Below are positions 18,282 to 28,017 of a stretch of DNA of 64,000 nucleotides, one piece after another. The DNA lies in NCBI GenBank assembly GCA_014377445.1, contig JACMPP010000059.1:1-64000 (forward strand). Direction: 5' to 3'. Position 1 is the stretch's first letter; every line of letters begins with the position of its first letter. Under the pieces are notes generated by a model. That model was given only the letters and a program-made list of their open reading frames with translations, was not told the DNA's origin and ran no database searches. The DNA comes from Oligoflexus sp. (lineage in GTDB: Bacteria > Bdellovibrionota_B > Oligoflexia > Oligoflexales > Oligoflexaceae). Both the position numbers and the translations under genes were made by a program.

Positions 18282-19673
18282 ATGTTACGTCGTCAGTCGT
18301 CCGTTATCTTTTTAGTCTTGGGCCTAATCGCGTGCAACGGAGGCAGCAAGGGGAAATCCAACGATAGCCCCGCCGCCATTGAATTCCCTCCTGCGGGAGG
18401 AGGCGCCTCGTTTACCAATCGAACGAGCGGGGCGTTCACCTTTCCTGCCCCCAATCTTTCTGAAGATGATTTGGCGTCTCACGTTACGGGTGATGCGCTC
18501 TTTGATGAAGTGTTTGTCGGTACCCAGGGCCAACTTAACTCGGGCCTGGGTCCCGTTTTCAACAACACGGGCTGCCGCAGTTGTCACATTAAAAACGGCC
18601 GCGGCATGCCGGTCATGGGAGATGACGGCGCTCTGCGCTCTCATATCCTCACCCGCATCAGTATCGATCCTGAGTTGCTGACACAATTCCCAGGGGCCTT
18701 GCCAAGCCCGGGCGAAGGCCCGATTGGTGTTCCAGGCCTTGGCGGTCAACTGCAGGACTACGCGATCTTCGGCAGCACGGCTGAAGCCAAGGTGAAGATC
18801 GGTTGGGTGGATGTCCCCGGGACTTTTGCCGATGGAACGACCTACACGTTGCGACGACCATCGGTAACCTTCAGCGGTGCAAATGCAGCCCTGTTGAATT
18901 CCACTGGTGTACTCAGCTCCTTGCGTCAAACGCCACCCATCTTTGGCCTTGGTCTACTCGAAGCCGTGAGCGATGAAACACTTCTGGCGATGGAAGATCC
19001 GGATGATAAGAACGGCGATGGTATCTCCGGTCATCTCAATCATGTTTGGAACCCGGAAAAGGGCGCGCTATCGATTGGACGCTTCGGCTGGAAGTCTTCC
19101 GCCCCATCTCTTATTGCGCAGACCGCAGGGGCCTTTGCGGAGGACATGGGCGTGTCGAACCCTCTGCATCCCGAACTCGACGGTTCGAGCGATATCAACA
19201 TCGAAACTTTAAAGCACACAGCCTTTTACACTCAAACCCTCGCCGTACCGGCTCGCTTCAACAGCAGCGATCCCAGCGTGAATACCGGGGCTCAGCTCTT
19301 TAAAAGCGTCGGCTGTCAGTCTTGCCATGTCGCCCAACTCGTGACTGGCAGTACCCATCCTGTCGAAAGTCTCCGCAACCAGAGCTTCAGTCCCTTTACC
19401 GATCTCCTTCTCCACGACATGGGCGAAGGTCTTGCCGATCACCGGCCGGACTTCCAGGCAACAGGCAGTGAGTGGCGAACCACCCCCCTCTGGGGCATAG
19501 GGCTGGCTCAGACCGTATTGCCCGATAGCGCTTTCCTTCATGATGGTCGTGCCCGCACGATTGAAGAAGCTATTCTCTGGCATGGCGGCGAAGCAGCCAA
19601 GGCTCAAGAGAAGTACCGCAATCTCTCGGCCGATCAAAGAAAAGCTCTGCTCGCGTTCTTAAAAACTCTGTAG
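18282..19673 (+). CDS. Di-heme c-type cytochrome, DUF1111 (thiol oxidoreductase-like) lipoprotein
   Basis: 463 residues. Lipoprotein signal VLGLIAC (about residue 18). Two c-type heme sites are visible, CRSCH (about residue 102) and CQSCH (about 349), plus the family features NGRGMPV, GLGLLEAV and FLHDGRARTIEEAILWHGGEA near the C-terminus (shown in parts: LHDGRARTIEEAI). DUF1111 proteins are putative di-heme peroxidase-like oxidoreductases found next to imelysins. Here a redox role in iron uptake, such as ferric/ferrous conversion in the periplasm, is inference from context. Last gene of the operon, followed by a strong terminator. Confidence 0.88.
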   Translation: MLRRQSSVIFLVLGLIACNGGSKGKSNDSPAAIEFPPAGGGASFTNRTSGAFTFPAPNLSEDDLASHVTGDALFDEVFVGTQGQLNSGLGPVFNNTGCRSCHIKNGRGMPVMGDDGALRSHILTRISIDPELLTQFPGALPSPGEGPIGVPGLGGQLQDYAIFGSTAEAKVKIGWVDVPGTFADGTTYTLRRPSVTFSGANAALLNSTGVLSSLRQTPPIFGLGLLEAVSDETLLAMEDPDDKNGDGISGHLNHVWNPEKGALSIGRFGWKSSAPSLIAQTAGAFAEDMGVSNPLHPELDGSSDINIETLKHTAFYTQTLAVPARFNSSDPSVNTGAQLFKSVGCQSCHVAQLVTGSTHPVESLRNQSFSPFTDLLLHDMGEGLADHRPDFQATGSEWRTTPLWGIGLAQTVLPDSAFLHDGRARTIEEAILWHGGEAAKAQEKYRNLSADQRKALLAFLKTL

Positions 19674-19697
19674 AATGTGCTGCAGCCGACAAAATGA

Positions 19698-19735
19698 GAA
19701 GGCCGGATCTGAAATTTCAGATCCGGCCTTCTTTT
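19698..19735. terminator. Bidirectional terminator between convergent operons
   Basis: A perfect 34-bp inverted repeat (17-bp arms centred on AAATTT) with flanking T and A runs separates the DUF1111 gene from the convergent Ig-like gene ending at 19746. Confidence 0.85.
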
Positions 19736-19745
19736 GGTTTAAAGC

Positions 19746-20921
19746 TTAGCGGAAGAGGGAAAATATCTTGACCAGAAAAGCTAGAATCGCATCGATAAGT
19801 TTCTCGAGGGCTGACTTCTGTTCGTGTTTGATTGTCACCATCTGGACCACGGTTGTCTTGTTGCCCGTAGCATCCTTCGCTTCGTAAGTGATCTTGTAAA
19901 CTCGATCCATATTGTTCTTACGCTTTGCCAGAAGCTGGTAGCTTCGGTCATCGCTGTTGAACACTGCGTTTTTCACGTCATTCGCCAGCACAAAGTCCTT
20001 CGCGTCTGATGTAATGGACATGAGCTTGACGGTCGGCGCCTTATCGATATTGTCCTTGACCGTAATCGTCGCGGCGATGGTCACCAGGGCATTGTTCGCT
20101 TCGATGTTGCTCGGGCTCAACGCCACGGTGAGTGTCGGCGCTACCTTGTCCACGCCGGCGATGATCGCCACAGTTGCGGAAGCGAAAGCTTTATTGCCGG
20201 CGGCATCGCTGATTTCATATTCCACGATAAAGGTACCGAGTTTATCGGCCAGGACCTGGAATTTGCGATCATCCATGCCCAAGGCCGCATCCTTGACCTC
20301 TTGCGCGTAATCGAAATCAGTTCGGCTCGATTTGATGCTGGTCAGCTTGATTTGAGGTTGACTGTCGCTGTCGTCGCTTCCTGTGATCGTGGCATTGACC
20401 TCGTGGAAGAGAGTATCGCTTTGAAAGCTGACTGGGTTCAGGCTCAGAGTGATTTTTGGAATTGTCACGTCCTTGAGAAGCGCGGCCTTAAACTGCCAGA
20501 CTTTGGCATCAGCCCGGTAGATACAGACGTATCCACTGCTCAAATTGGGATTGCTGCCCTGCACCACAAAGCCTGCAATTCGTTTCTCTGTGGATCGTCC
20601 TTCAAAGCGTATCATGGCACTGCCGTTCTCGGCTTTCTTGATGCTGCTTGTCCAGCTCGTGGGCGCTAGAAACAAAGCCTTGTCGGCCAGACTTTCGGAA
20701 TCGAGTGCAGGCGCACCGACACAGCCGTTCTTCCGGCCGATTTCGATGGCGGTGATGGCGAGCTCGCTCTTGTTTTGAACCGTATATTCGTAACGGGTCC
20801 CACTGCTCGATGGGACTTCATTCACGTAAACATTCATCCAGGCATCATTAGCCGCGCCGCGCGACACTTCTGGAACTGTAAAAAGGACGAAAGCACTGGC
20901 GGTAGTCAAAAGTCTTTTCAT
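19746..20921 (-). CDS. Secreted protein with two Ig-like repeats
   Basis: 391 residues; ATG has AAGGAGG 9 nt upstream and a signal peptide (FVLFTVPEVSRGAA). The N-terminal domain (about 25-155) with GRKNGC and GYVCIYRAD is unrecognised. Two Ig/HYR-like repeats follow (about 155-265 and 270-370), shown by paired motifs such as KLTSIKSSRTDF / KLMSITSDAKDF, DDRKFQVLADK / DDRSYQLLAKR, and YEISDAAGNK / YEAKDATGNK. The C-terminus ends in a short amphipathic hydrophobic helix (IDAILAFLVKIFSLF), which may anchor it to a membrane. It lies 13 bp after the TSP3-repeat protein gene, so the two are one operon. Confidence 0.75.
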   Translation of the reverse strand: MKRLLTTASAFVLFTVPEVSRGAANDAWMNVYVNEVPSSSGTRYEYTVQNKSELAITAIEIGRKNGCVGAPALDSESLADKALFLAPTSWTSSIKKAENGSAMIRFEGRSTEKRIAGFVVQGSNPNLSSGYVCIYRADAKVWQFKAALLKDVTIPKITLSLNPVSFQSDTLFHEVNATITGSDDSDSQPQIKLTSIKSSRTDFDYAQEVKDAALGMDDRKFQVLADKLGTFIVEYEISDAAGNKAFASATVAIIAGVDKVAPTLTVALSPSNIEANNALVTIAATITVKDNIDKAPTVKLMSITSDAKDFVLANDVKNAVFNSDDRSYQLLAKRKNNMDRVYKITYEAKDATGNKTTVVQMVTIKHEQKSALEKLIDAILAFLVKIFSLFR

Positions 20922-20934
20922 ACGATCGTCCTCC

Positions 20935-23391
20935 TTATGGATAGAGTTTTAAGAAATGAGTTGGATCCTGGACTGCCGAAGGTCTATAGAAGCCACAGGC
21001 CGCCTCCGCCCCCACATCAAGCGCAGCACTATCAAAGATCTCCACAGCTTCTCCTAGATCATGCCCACCCAGAGTTTCGTTCGGGGCGAGAGTCAGTCCA
21101 TGGTAGGCCGAGACGTGAACGTTATAATCGTTCAGCAGGGCACTGCAGGCGTATTGTTTTGACCCCGACAGAAGCTGGAGCTGCTCGCGGTTCTTCCAGA
21201 TCTTAACATGATGGTCCTGATAGAGTGGAGAGATATACTCCGAGCGAATGGTCGCTGCACTGTGACCTCTGAGGTAACAGGCTGATCGGGCACTTAGGTC
21301 CGCGCTGCTCGAGACGACTGCGCTCAGGTTCTTTTCCAACTGATAGGTGTAATAACCTTCGGTCCCCTTGCAAACCGGGCCGTAAGCACGGTTCGAGGAG
21401 TCGATGACATCCACGGGCGACTGGCAGTTCGCAGCTTGACCCTCGGCCACGATCTGACGATAGAAGTCTTGGGTTAGGGCATCAAAACTCTGGACAGGAC
21501 AAGCGTTTGTCGCCGGCAGCGCATTGATGTCTTCACTTGCGCAGCCTTTGCCAGCAGTGGTACCAGCTGAACTTGGGCAAAGGTCTTCCGCGTTGCGAAC
21601 GCCGTCCCCATCGAGATCGAGGTCGCTGAAGGAACAACCACAGACTTTGGAGTTCGCGGCGCAACTCTGACTGGCTGCTTCGTCCTTGGGAGTTGCGGAA
21701 CAGAGATCGATATCGTTCGCAACACCGTCAGCATCCAGATCGACCTGACTGCGGAGACAACCGAGGTACTTGCCATTGAAGGCTGAGCGGGTGCGGATGA
21801 TGCTTTTCGAGAGAGCGGAGTTGATCTGACCGTCACTACCACTCATTTCACTGTTTCGGCAGTCGATTTTGCTGTCGGAGTATTCGATGCTATCTTCGAT
21901 GCCGTCACCGTCGGAGTCAAGGGCACATCCTTGAAGGTCAACTGAGCTACCCGCCGGAGTGAGGGGACAGTGATCGATGCGGTCCGCTACGGAGTCGGCA
22001 TCACTATCCATTTCACAACCTTGAGCATTCACGATCGCTGGAAAGGGTGTGCGTGGGCATTGATCGGCAGGCCACAAAACACCGTCTTTATCTCCGTCCT
22101 TGTCCTCACAGATGTTGCCAGCACTTGGATCAAACACTGTGGAGTCGTCGCACTTGCAGTTGCTGGTGATGCCATCGCGCTGGCTTCCGCCTGGGCATTG
22201 GACTTGACAGCGACCACCCACATATTCTTCGCCGGAAGCACAGGTGACGGGACATCCTCTTTTATCAACATCAGAAAAATCATCAGGATAGACAGCGGTA
22301 CCCGCGGGTGTCATGGGGCAGATATCCGCTTCATTGCCGACACCGTCGCCATCCGCATCGTTCGCTACCGAACAAATGACGACAACGCTGCCGCCGAAAA
22401 CATAGGGAACAAATTCCAACTGGCCCAGTTCTTCTGCACCCCCACAAGCGCCCTTTGCTTGCCATTCCGCATATTCCTTGCCCTGTGGATCGCTTGAGAA
22501 GGGACCCTCGACATCATTGTTTTTACAGTGGGCGTAGACATCGCCCTGGCTTTCGTATTTGAGATTGAGAATAGTTTGTGCGGCTTTCTTCAACTCGTCG
22601 CCCTGATCCAGAACGATCGAGGGAGCGACGGCCGACATTCTGAAGATTTCGCTGCGTTCCTGAGCCTTGCGAGCTTTGCCTGTTACCGTCGCAACACAGG
22701 AAGTCTTGATCGAACCGAGGGTCTCGGCTGAAGGCCATTCCTTGGGAGCGAAGCAGCCTCTCAGATTACCAGCTTCTTCACCAAGCAGAAGAGTTCCGCT
22801 TTGATGAGCATCCCAACCAAAATTGGGACCTGCCTTAAGCGAGTTATCGCAATGGTCATCACTGCCACCAAGGCCGTCCAGGTCGTTGTCGTTCATAAGC
22901 GCCTGAGAGATTTCAAAACGATAATCGACGAGATCCGTACCAAATTTAAAGCGGAAAGGATTGGACTGACAAAAGTAGAGCCCCCACTCATTGTAGGTCC
23001 GTTCGGTGTCGCCAACGCTAAAGCGCCCTTGCGTGTACCAGTTACGACTGCCGCCTTGGGCGGGAACCATGAAACATTCCACGTTGTAATAATCATAAGT
23101 GAGATGGAGATCGGAAAGGTGATCGGTGAGATCCGCTTCCGCATCAGCGGCTTGCGCCCCTTTACACTCACAACTGCCATCGAAAGGACTTACATCGTCT
23201 GTGTCCTTACTATAGGCCGACGACCATTTGGGGGAACTTGTGAGGAGCACGCTGATCCTTCCGACGGCCCGAAAACTATCGGTATCGTTGGGAAGTTCGG
23301 CGCTGCAGATGTTCGTCCCGCACATGGCGAAAGACGTTTCTGATGCCAGGAACAAGAAGCTAAGCAGGAACGCTGTTGTAAGCCGGTTCAT
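20935..23391 (-). CDS. Large secreted protein with thrombospondin type 3 calcium-binding repeats
   Basis: 818 residues; signal peptide ending TSFAMC (a Cys follows, but without a proper lipobox). The N-terminal ~330 residues are Cys-rich and unrecognised. From about 345 to 640 there are multiple TSP3-type Asp-rich repeats, seen as DADGDGVGNEADICPMTP, DSDADSVADRIDHCPLTP, DSDGDGIEDSIE, DLDADGVANDIDLCSATP and DLDGDGVRNAEDLCPSS. These bind Ca2+ and stiffen extracellular proteins. The C-terminal ~180 residues contain further cysteines and no known domain. AAAGGA lies 6-7 nt before the ATG. Paired with the Ig-like protein downstream; a joint cell-surface assembly is inference. Confidence 0.8.
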   Translation of the reverse strand: MNRLTTAFLLSFLFLASETSFAMCGTNICSAELPNDTDSFRAVGRISVLLTSSPKWSSAYSKDTDDVSPFDGSCECKGAQAADAEADLTDHLSDLHLTYDYYNVECFMVPAQGGSRNWYTQGRFSVGDTERTYNEWGLYFCQSNPFRFKFGTDLVDYRFEISQALMNDNDLDGLGGSDDHCDNSLKAGPNFGWDAHQSGTLLLGEEAGNLRGCFAPKEWPSAETLGSIKTSCVATVTGKARKAQERSEIFRMSAVAPSIVLDQGDELKKAAQTILNLKYESQGDVYAHCKNNDVEGPFSSDPQGKEYAEWQAKGACGGAEELGQLEFVPYVFGGSVVVICSVANDADGDGVGNEADICPMTPAGTAVYPDDFSDVDKRGCPVTCASGEEYVGGRCQVQCPGGSQRDGITSNCKCDDSTVFDPSAGNICEDKDGDKDGVLWPADQCPRTPFPAIVNAQGCEMDSDADSVADRIDHCPLTPAGSSVDLQGCALDSDGDGIEDSIEYSDSKIDCRNSEMSGSDGQINSALSKSIIRTRSAFNGKYLGCLRSQVDLDADGVANDIDLCSATPKDEAASQSCAANSKVCGCSFSDLDLDGDGVRNAEDLCPSSAGTTAGKGCASEDINALPATNACPVQSFDALTQDFYRQIVAEGQAANCQSPVDVIDSSNRAYGPVCKGTEGYYTYQLEKNLSAVVSSSADLSARSACYLRGHSAATIRSEYISPLYQDHHVKIWKNREQLQLLSGSKQYACSALLNDYNVHVSAYHGLTLAPNETLGGHDLGEAVEIFDSAALDVGAEAACGFYRPSAVQDPTHFLKLYP

Positions 23392-23557
23392 AGCAATCCT
23401 TTAAGAAGACTCGAAACCCGAGGATCAAACTCTTTAGTTAAATATCCTTCGTCGTTTCCGCAGCCTAACTTACAATTTCTGGATTGGGTGGGGATTTCAT
23501 ATGGTTACGTCAGCTAATTAAATCTTTATAACGGCAGGGGAAACCTGATTTTGGCGA

Positions 23558-25984
23558 TCAGTTCGTGGCATTGTCGGAAACGGTTAGCCTTCGCTTCATC
23601 AGTTCGCTGAGCTGATCCATCTCAGGGGAAAGATGCGCGTAAGAATTCTTAGCAACTTCGATATTGTGACTTCGGGCCGCCGCTTCCAGGGCTTCGGCCC
23701 AGGGTGTGGCGAGAGTCGAGGAAAAGCTGTGGAGCGACCCTCTTAAGGTATGCGAGAGCCTCATCAGGCTCTCAAAATCCTCTTGGGCGATGGCCTCTTC
23801 TATGCCGCTTGAGAGTTCGACCTTTTGTTTTTCAAAGAGTCCGGCCAATTCTCCAAAAATCGTATCATCGCCATCGAACTCATCGAAGATGTTGGGCCCG
23901 ATGGCGTTAAAAGCCTTGGGATGGCTCTTGTGCTCAATCTCCTGCAATCGACGCGTGAGGCAGTTCAAAAGCGCCTTCACGGTTACCGGTTTGCTGAGAA
24001 AGTCGTTCATGCCCGAACTTTCGCAGGCTTTCTTGTCCTCCAGCAAAGCGCTGGCGGTCACGGCGATGATGTAAGGCTGCACTTTAAGATCAATATCTTC
24101 ACGGATGAGTTTCGTGGCCATAATTCCATCGAGCCTGGGCATATGGATATCCATAAACACGATATCGAAACTTTTTGCTTTGAGTCTTTCAATGAGCTGC
24201 TCGCCATCGCGCACAATTTCGCATTCAAGGCCCAATATCTTCAGATAATTCTGCAGGATGTAACTGTTGATCTCATTGTCTTCAGCTATGATGATGGAAA
24301 GCTCTTTCCCTTCGGTTGTCATGATATCGTATTCCGCATCGTCCCACTGCGGGGGCGAGACCGTTTCGCCCAGAGATCGTTCTATATTTAAGGCAAAGCT
24401 AAACTGCGTGCCGACATCTTTTTTGCTGACGACGGAGATGGAACCTCCCATCGCCTCACAGAGGTTTTTAGCGATGGAGAGGCCGAGGCCTGTACCACCA
24501 AACCGTCTCGTCGTCGAGGCATCGGCCTGCGAGAAATGTTGGAAAACAAACTGCATTTCATTGTCGGTCATGCCGATCCCCGAGTCGCTCACCACCGCGT
24601 GGAGCCGGTCGGTTTGCTCTCCCATAGGCACAGCCCAGGATTCAAGAGTCACCGATCCCTTTTCCGTAAACTTCACCGCGTTGGAGAGAACGTTGACCAG
24701 GATCTGATGGAGACGATGCATATCGCCCACGGCATACTGGGGCACGGAAGCGTCGATCTTCATCTGAAGTTCGAGGCCTTTCTCAAAAGCTTTGATTCCA
24801 ACGATCGTATGTACGTGCTCAAGGCAGGCGTGAAGATCGAAACTTCTTTTCTCAAGGAGGAGTTTGCCGGCTTCGATCTTCGAGATATCGAGAACATCAT
24901 TGACGATGCGCAACAGGCTTTCGCTACAGACTTCGATCGACTGCACCATCGGAGTCTGAGCGGCGGTCAAAGGCGTTTCGCGCAGGAGCCGACTCATACC
25001 GATGACGCCATTGAGCGGCGTGCGAATCTCATGACTCATGTTGGCGAGAAAATCGGATTTGAGACGGGAGGCTTCCATTGCGGCATTTTCGCGAACTAAA
25101 AACTCAGCCCTCTCTACCTTCGCCTGATGGAGATCCGTGATGTCGACGCCAATGCCGACGACACCAATTGGCTTTTTATTGCTGTCATAGAGAGTCGAAT
25201 AATGAAGCTCGAGACGCGTTCCCGCCTCTTCCCGAATCACGGAGAATTCTTCGCCGGCGAGGGCCCTTTGATAGTTCGTGATCGCGGCATCCGTCGCCCC
25301 AAACCAATCTTTGTAACGCAGGCCTATGAGTTGTCCGGGCTTGAGACCTATCTTTTGCAAAACGCGCCCTTCGATCAAATCGCAGACGCCGTCTTTATCG
25401 ACCGACCAAATGAAGATCGGCAAGCTGTCGATCAGGGTCCTCAGCTTTTGTTCCGTTGTGAAGGCTTGATTCAGAGCCACGGTTTTAGCTTGAATATCGG
25501 CGCCGGTCAAAAACCAGCGAAGGATCTTCCCTTTCTCATCGAGCAAAGGGGACACTCGCGACGAGAGCCAATGATAGGTCTGATCCGGCCGCCTCAATCG
25601 CAACTCGATCTCGTAGGCCTTCTCCGTAAGCTCCCCTTGCACGGCCGCGGAGCGAACGCGATCGCGATCGTCGGGATGGACAAGATCCCAAAAGGCAGCT
25701 ACACCCTCTTTCGTGGATTTTGGATTATCCAAATAAGAGGCACAGAGTTCATTCATGTACTCGAGTTCGCCTTCATTATTGCTGATACAGATCATTTGGG
25801 GAATGGCTTCCATCGCCGATTTGAAGCGGTATTCACTGGCGAGCAGGGTGCATTTGGTCCACTGGAGGGCTTCGTTCTGCTCCTCTAGTTTTACGCTCAA
25901 CATTCGGACGCGGGTCCGCTGATGGAAAGCAAAAACGAGCGCGAGTAGCAGAACGATGAGGCCAAGAATGAGTAAAATATCCAT
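23558..25984 (-). CDS. Membrane hybrid histidine kinase (TM-PAS-PAS-HisKA-HATPase-REC-Hpt)
   Basis: 808 residues with a complete phosphorelay in one chain. A single N-terminal helix (LLILGLIVLLLALVFAF) anchors it. Two PAS/PAC domains follow (about 40-165 and 180-300). HisKA has NMSHEIRTPLNGVIGMSRLL (His about 316); HATPase has NAVKFTE, DSGIGM and GGTGLGLSI; the receiver has IIAEDNEIN and Asp in FMDIHMP (about 616); a C-terminal Hpt has His in LSHTLRGSLHSF (about 750). AGGAGG lies 12 nt before the ATG. It is divergent from the chemoreceptor-flagellin operon, with 158 bp between the starts, so shared regulation is possible. The free Hpt protein at 55523-55888 is a potential relay partner elsewhere. 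Confidence 0.92.
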   Translation of the reverse strand: MDILLILGLIVLLLALVFAFHQRTRVRMLSVKLEEQNEALQWTKCTLLASEYRFKSAMEAIPQMICISNNEGELEYMNELCASYLDNPKSTKEGVAAFWDLVHPDDRDRVRSAAVQGELTEKAYEIELRLRRPDQTYHWLSSRVSPLLDEKGKILRWFLTGADIQAKTVALNQAFTTEQKLRTLIDSLPIFIWSVDKDGVCDLIEGRVLQKIGLKPGQLIGLRYKDWFGATDAAITNYQRALAGEEFSVIREEAGTRLELHYSTLYDSNKKPIGVVGIGVDITDLHQAKVERAEFLVRENAAMEASRLKSDFLANMSHEIRTPLNGVIGMSRLLRETPLTAAQTPMVQSIEVCSESLLRIVNDVLDISKIEAGKLLLEKRSFDLHACLEHVHTIVGIKAFEKGLELQMKIDASVPQYAVGDMHRLHQILVNVLSNAVKFTEKGSVTLESWAVPMGEQTDRLHAVVSDSGIGMTDNEMQFVFQHFSQADASTTRRFGGTGLGLSIAKNLCEAMGGSISVVSKKDVGTQFSFALNIERSLGETVSPPQWDDAEYDIMTTEGKELSIIIAEDNEINSYILQNYLKILGLECEIVRDGEQLIERLKAKSFDIVFMDIHMPRLDGIMATKLIREDIDLKVQPYIIAVTASALLEDKKACESSGMNDFLSKPVTVKALLNCLTRRLQEIEHKSHPKAFNAIGPNIFDEFDGDDTIFGELAGLFEKQKVELSSGIEEAIAQEDFESLMRLSHTLRGSLHSFSSTLATPWAEALEAAARSHNIEVAKNSYAHLSPEMDQLSELMKRRLTVSDNATN

Positions 25985-26142
25985 CTGTCGTCATTGCCTC
26001 CTTTCCTGAAACCAGAGCATTATTTCCAGGGTTTTCACTTTTGACCAAATACTACCCCAGAACCGGGTTGCTAACAATCTCAAGTATTTAGTTTCCTGGC
26101 CGATTCATCAGGCGAGACTCTCTTCAGATTTAGGAGTTTGAG

Positions 26143-28017
26143 ATGCAGGGGCAAAAATTCATTGCCGGTCTACTCTGGTTGCTTAGCGCCACGGCCTTTG
26201 TTTGGTACATGTCTATCGGGGGCGAAAGCGGCTATCGTAGAAATAGCGAACTTGACCGAGTCAATCAGACTTTGCATCAGGTCGCCAAAGGCCTGGGACA
26301 AAACCCGAACGACCAGGCGCTTGTTGAACAAGCCGCGAAAAACCTTGCTCAAATCACCGACGGCGCCGCAGTCCTCGAACTCCGCGCCCTCCATCTGGCA
26401 GCCCTCTTCGGCCTTTTGACTCTTGGCTTTGCTACATTAAATCTCCTCGCGACCTCCGCGAAACCCAAGGCCAACGACAACCTGGCGAAGAAAACGGATC
26501 ATTCTAAAAACTCGGTGGAAACCTTTCAAACGGCGCTCGCCGAGACAATGGACGAATTGTCCGAGATCAAATCCCAGTTGCAGATGACGGCCGCTGCGGA
26601 AGCCTATCCTGAGTCGCCAATGCGCCAGCTTCTCGAAGCCCAATCCGGCGATATTATTGCCCTGGAAAGCCAGCTTATCTTTATCAAAAACCAAGCGGAA
26701 CAACTCTCTTCGCAAAACAGCAAGTCGCTTGAGAATCTCCAGCGTCTCAGCGGTCAAGCCGATGACAACTCCAATTATTCTGCGGCGGCCCGTCTCGAAT
26801 GGAACTCTCTTTCGATCAAACTCAACCAGTTCCGCGAGAGTCAGGACAAAGTCAGACTCCAGGTTGAAATGCTCGATAAAATGCAGCGCACCCTCCAGGA
26901 ACTCCTGGTGAAGTCGCTCGAGTTTTCGTCCTCACACTCGCACCACTCCGAACGTGGACGGGCCGACGCCAATCGTATGTACGAAGAAAGCAAAGGCATC
27001 ATGGAGATTTTCGGCAAGCTCATCCATGCAATGTCGGAATCGAATGGCGATGTTGATCTTGCCAACAAGCTCGTCAAAGGCCTTTCGGAACGAGCCGAAG
27101 AAATCGTCAACATCATCGACGTTATCGACGACATAGCGGAACAAACGAATCAATTGGCTCTCAACGCTTCGATCGAAGCGGCCCGGGCCGGAGAACAGGG
27201 CAAAGGCTTTGCGGTCGTTGCGGCCGAAGTTCGCCATCTCGCCGCCCGTTCCTCGACAGCGACACGATCGATCACCGAACTTTTGGAAACGATTCAGGCT
27301 GAAGCCAGTCGCGCGTCTAGCTGCCTCGAGAAGACCAATCTAACGGTGGGCGCAGCTCATGGCCGCATCGTCGACGTCGATCACCGCTGCCGGGAAACGA
27401 TGAACCTTTCCCGTCAGGTCGCCGGCGAACTCTCGGATATGATCCGCATCAGTGCCGAACACAAAATCGATATCCAGACGATCGAAAAACATAGTCTTGA
27501 AGTCACCCGCATGACAGGCAAACTCGCCCATCGTCTGGACGATGTCGATCAGATCGCTGACACGATCCATCGCGAAAGCAACCAGCTTGCCGTTCACACC
27601 GATCGTCTCTCGCGCCTCATGAGCCGCCAGTATTTTGCGATTCAATACTCGGAACGGGTTTCAGCCGGACAAACCGAAGGCTTTCACAGCCTCCTCGATC
27701 AAAGTTCGCAATTGACTGTCCGCACGCAAAACCTCAGGGCAGGCTGGGAAGAGCAGTATCGCAAGATGCTCACTGTTCCAAGCCTCCACTCCCCGCAGAT
27801 CGATCCGGCCAGGGCCCTTTCGCATCGCGTCGAGTACTGTCAAAACAATCTCGATATCATGCGGGGCCGCACGAGGACCTTGGCACTTAGCAAAGAAACG
27901 GACATGCCGCTCACCGATGTAGGCACTGGCAACGACGATATACAACTTGGCTCGACGCATGACAGATCAGGCGACGACGATATCAATATCGACAATAACC
28001 TTGAGAAGGCTAGCTAA
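26143..28017 (+). CDS. Methyl-accepting chemotaxis protein
   Basis: 624 residues; AGGAG 6 nt before the ATG. Two membrane helices (about 8-24 and 82-104) enclose a short periplasmic loop of about 57 residues, too small for a Cache domain. No clear HAMP follows; long coiled-coil helices run to the signalling tip, where [20 protein letters not shown] and [15 protein letters not shown] are nearly invariant MCP hairpin sequence (about 330-375). The tail after about 500 is unusual and ends in an Asp-rich stretch ([11 protein letters not shown]) without a CheR/CheB tether pentapeptide. Its TAA overlaps the flagellin ATG (TAATG), so receptor and flagellin are translationally coupled. Confidence 0.92.
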   Translation: MQGQKFIAGLLWLLSATAFVWYMSIGGESGYRRNSELDRVNQTLHQVAKGLGQNPNDQALVEQAAKNLAQITDGAAVLELRALHLAALFGLLTLGFATLNLLATSAKPKANDNLAKKTDHSKNSVETFQTALAETMDELSEIKSQLQMTAAAEAYPESPMRQLLEAQSGDIIALESQLIFIKNQAEQLSSQNSKSLENLQRLSGQADDNSNYSAAARLEWNSLSIKLNQFRESQDKVRLQVEMLDKMQRTLQELLVKSLEFSSSHSHHSERGRADANRMYEESKGIMEIFGKLIHAMSESNGDVDLANKLVKGLSERAEEIVNIIDVIDDIAEQTNQLALNASIEAARAGEQGKGFAVVAAEVRHLAARSSTATRSITELLETIQAEASRASSCLEKTNLTVGAAHGRIVDVDHRCRETMNLSRQVAGELSDMIRISAEHKIDIQTIEKHSLEVTRMTGKLAHRLDDVDQIADTIHRESNQLAVHTDRLSRLMSRQYFAIQYSERVSAGQTEGFHSLLDQSSQLTVRTQNLRAGWEEQYRKMLTVPSLHSPQIDPARALSHRVEYCQNNLDIMRGRTRTLALSKETDMPLTDVGTGNDDIQLGSTHDRSGDDDINIDNNLEKAS

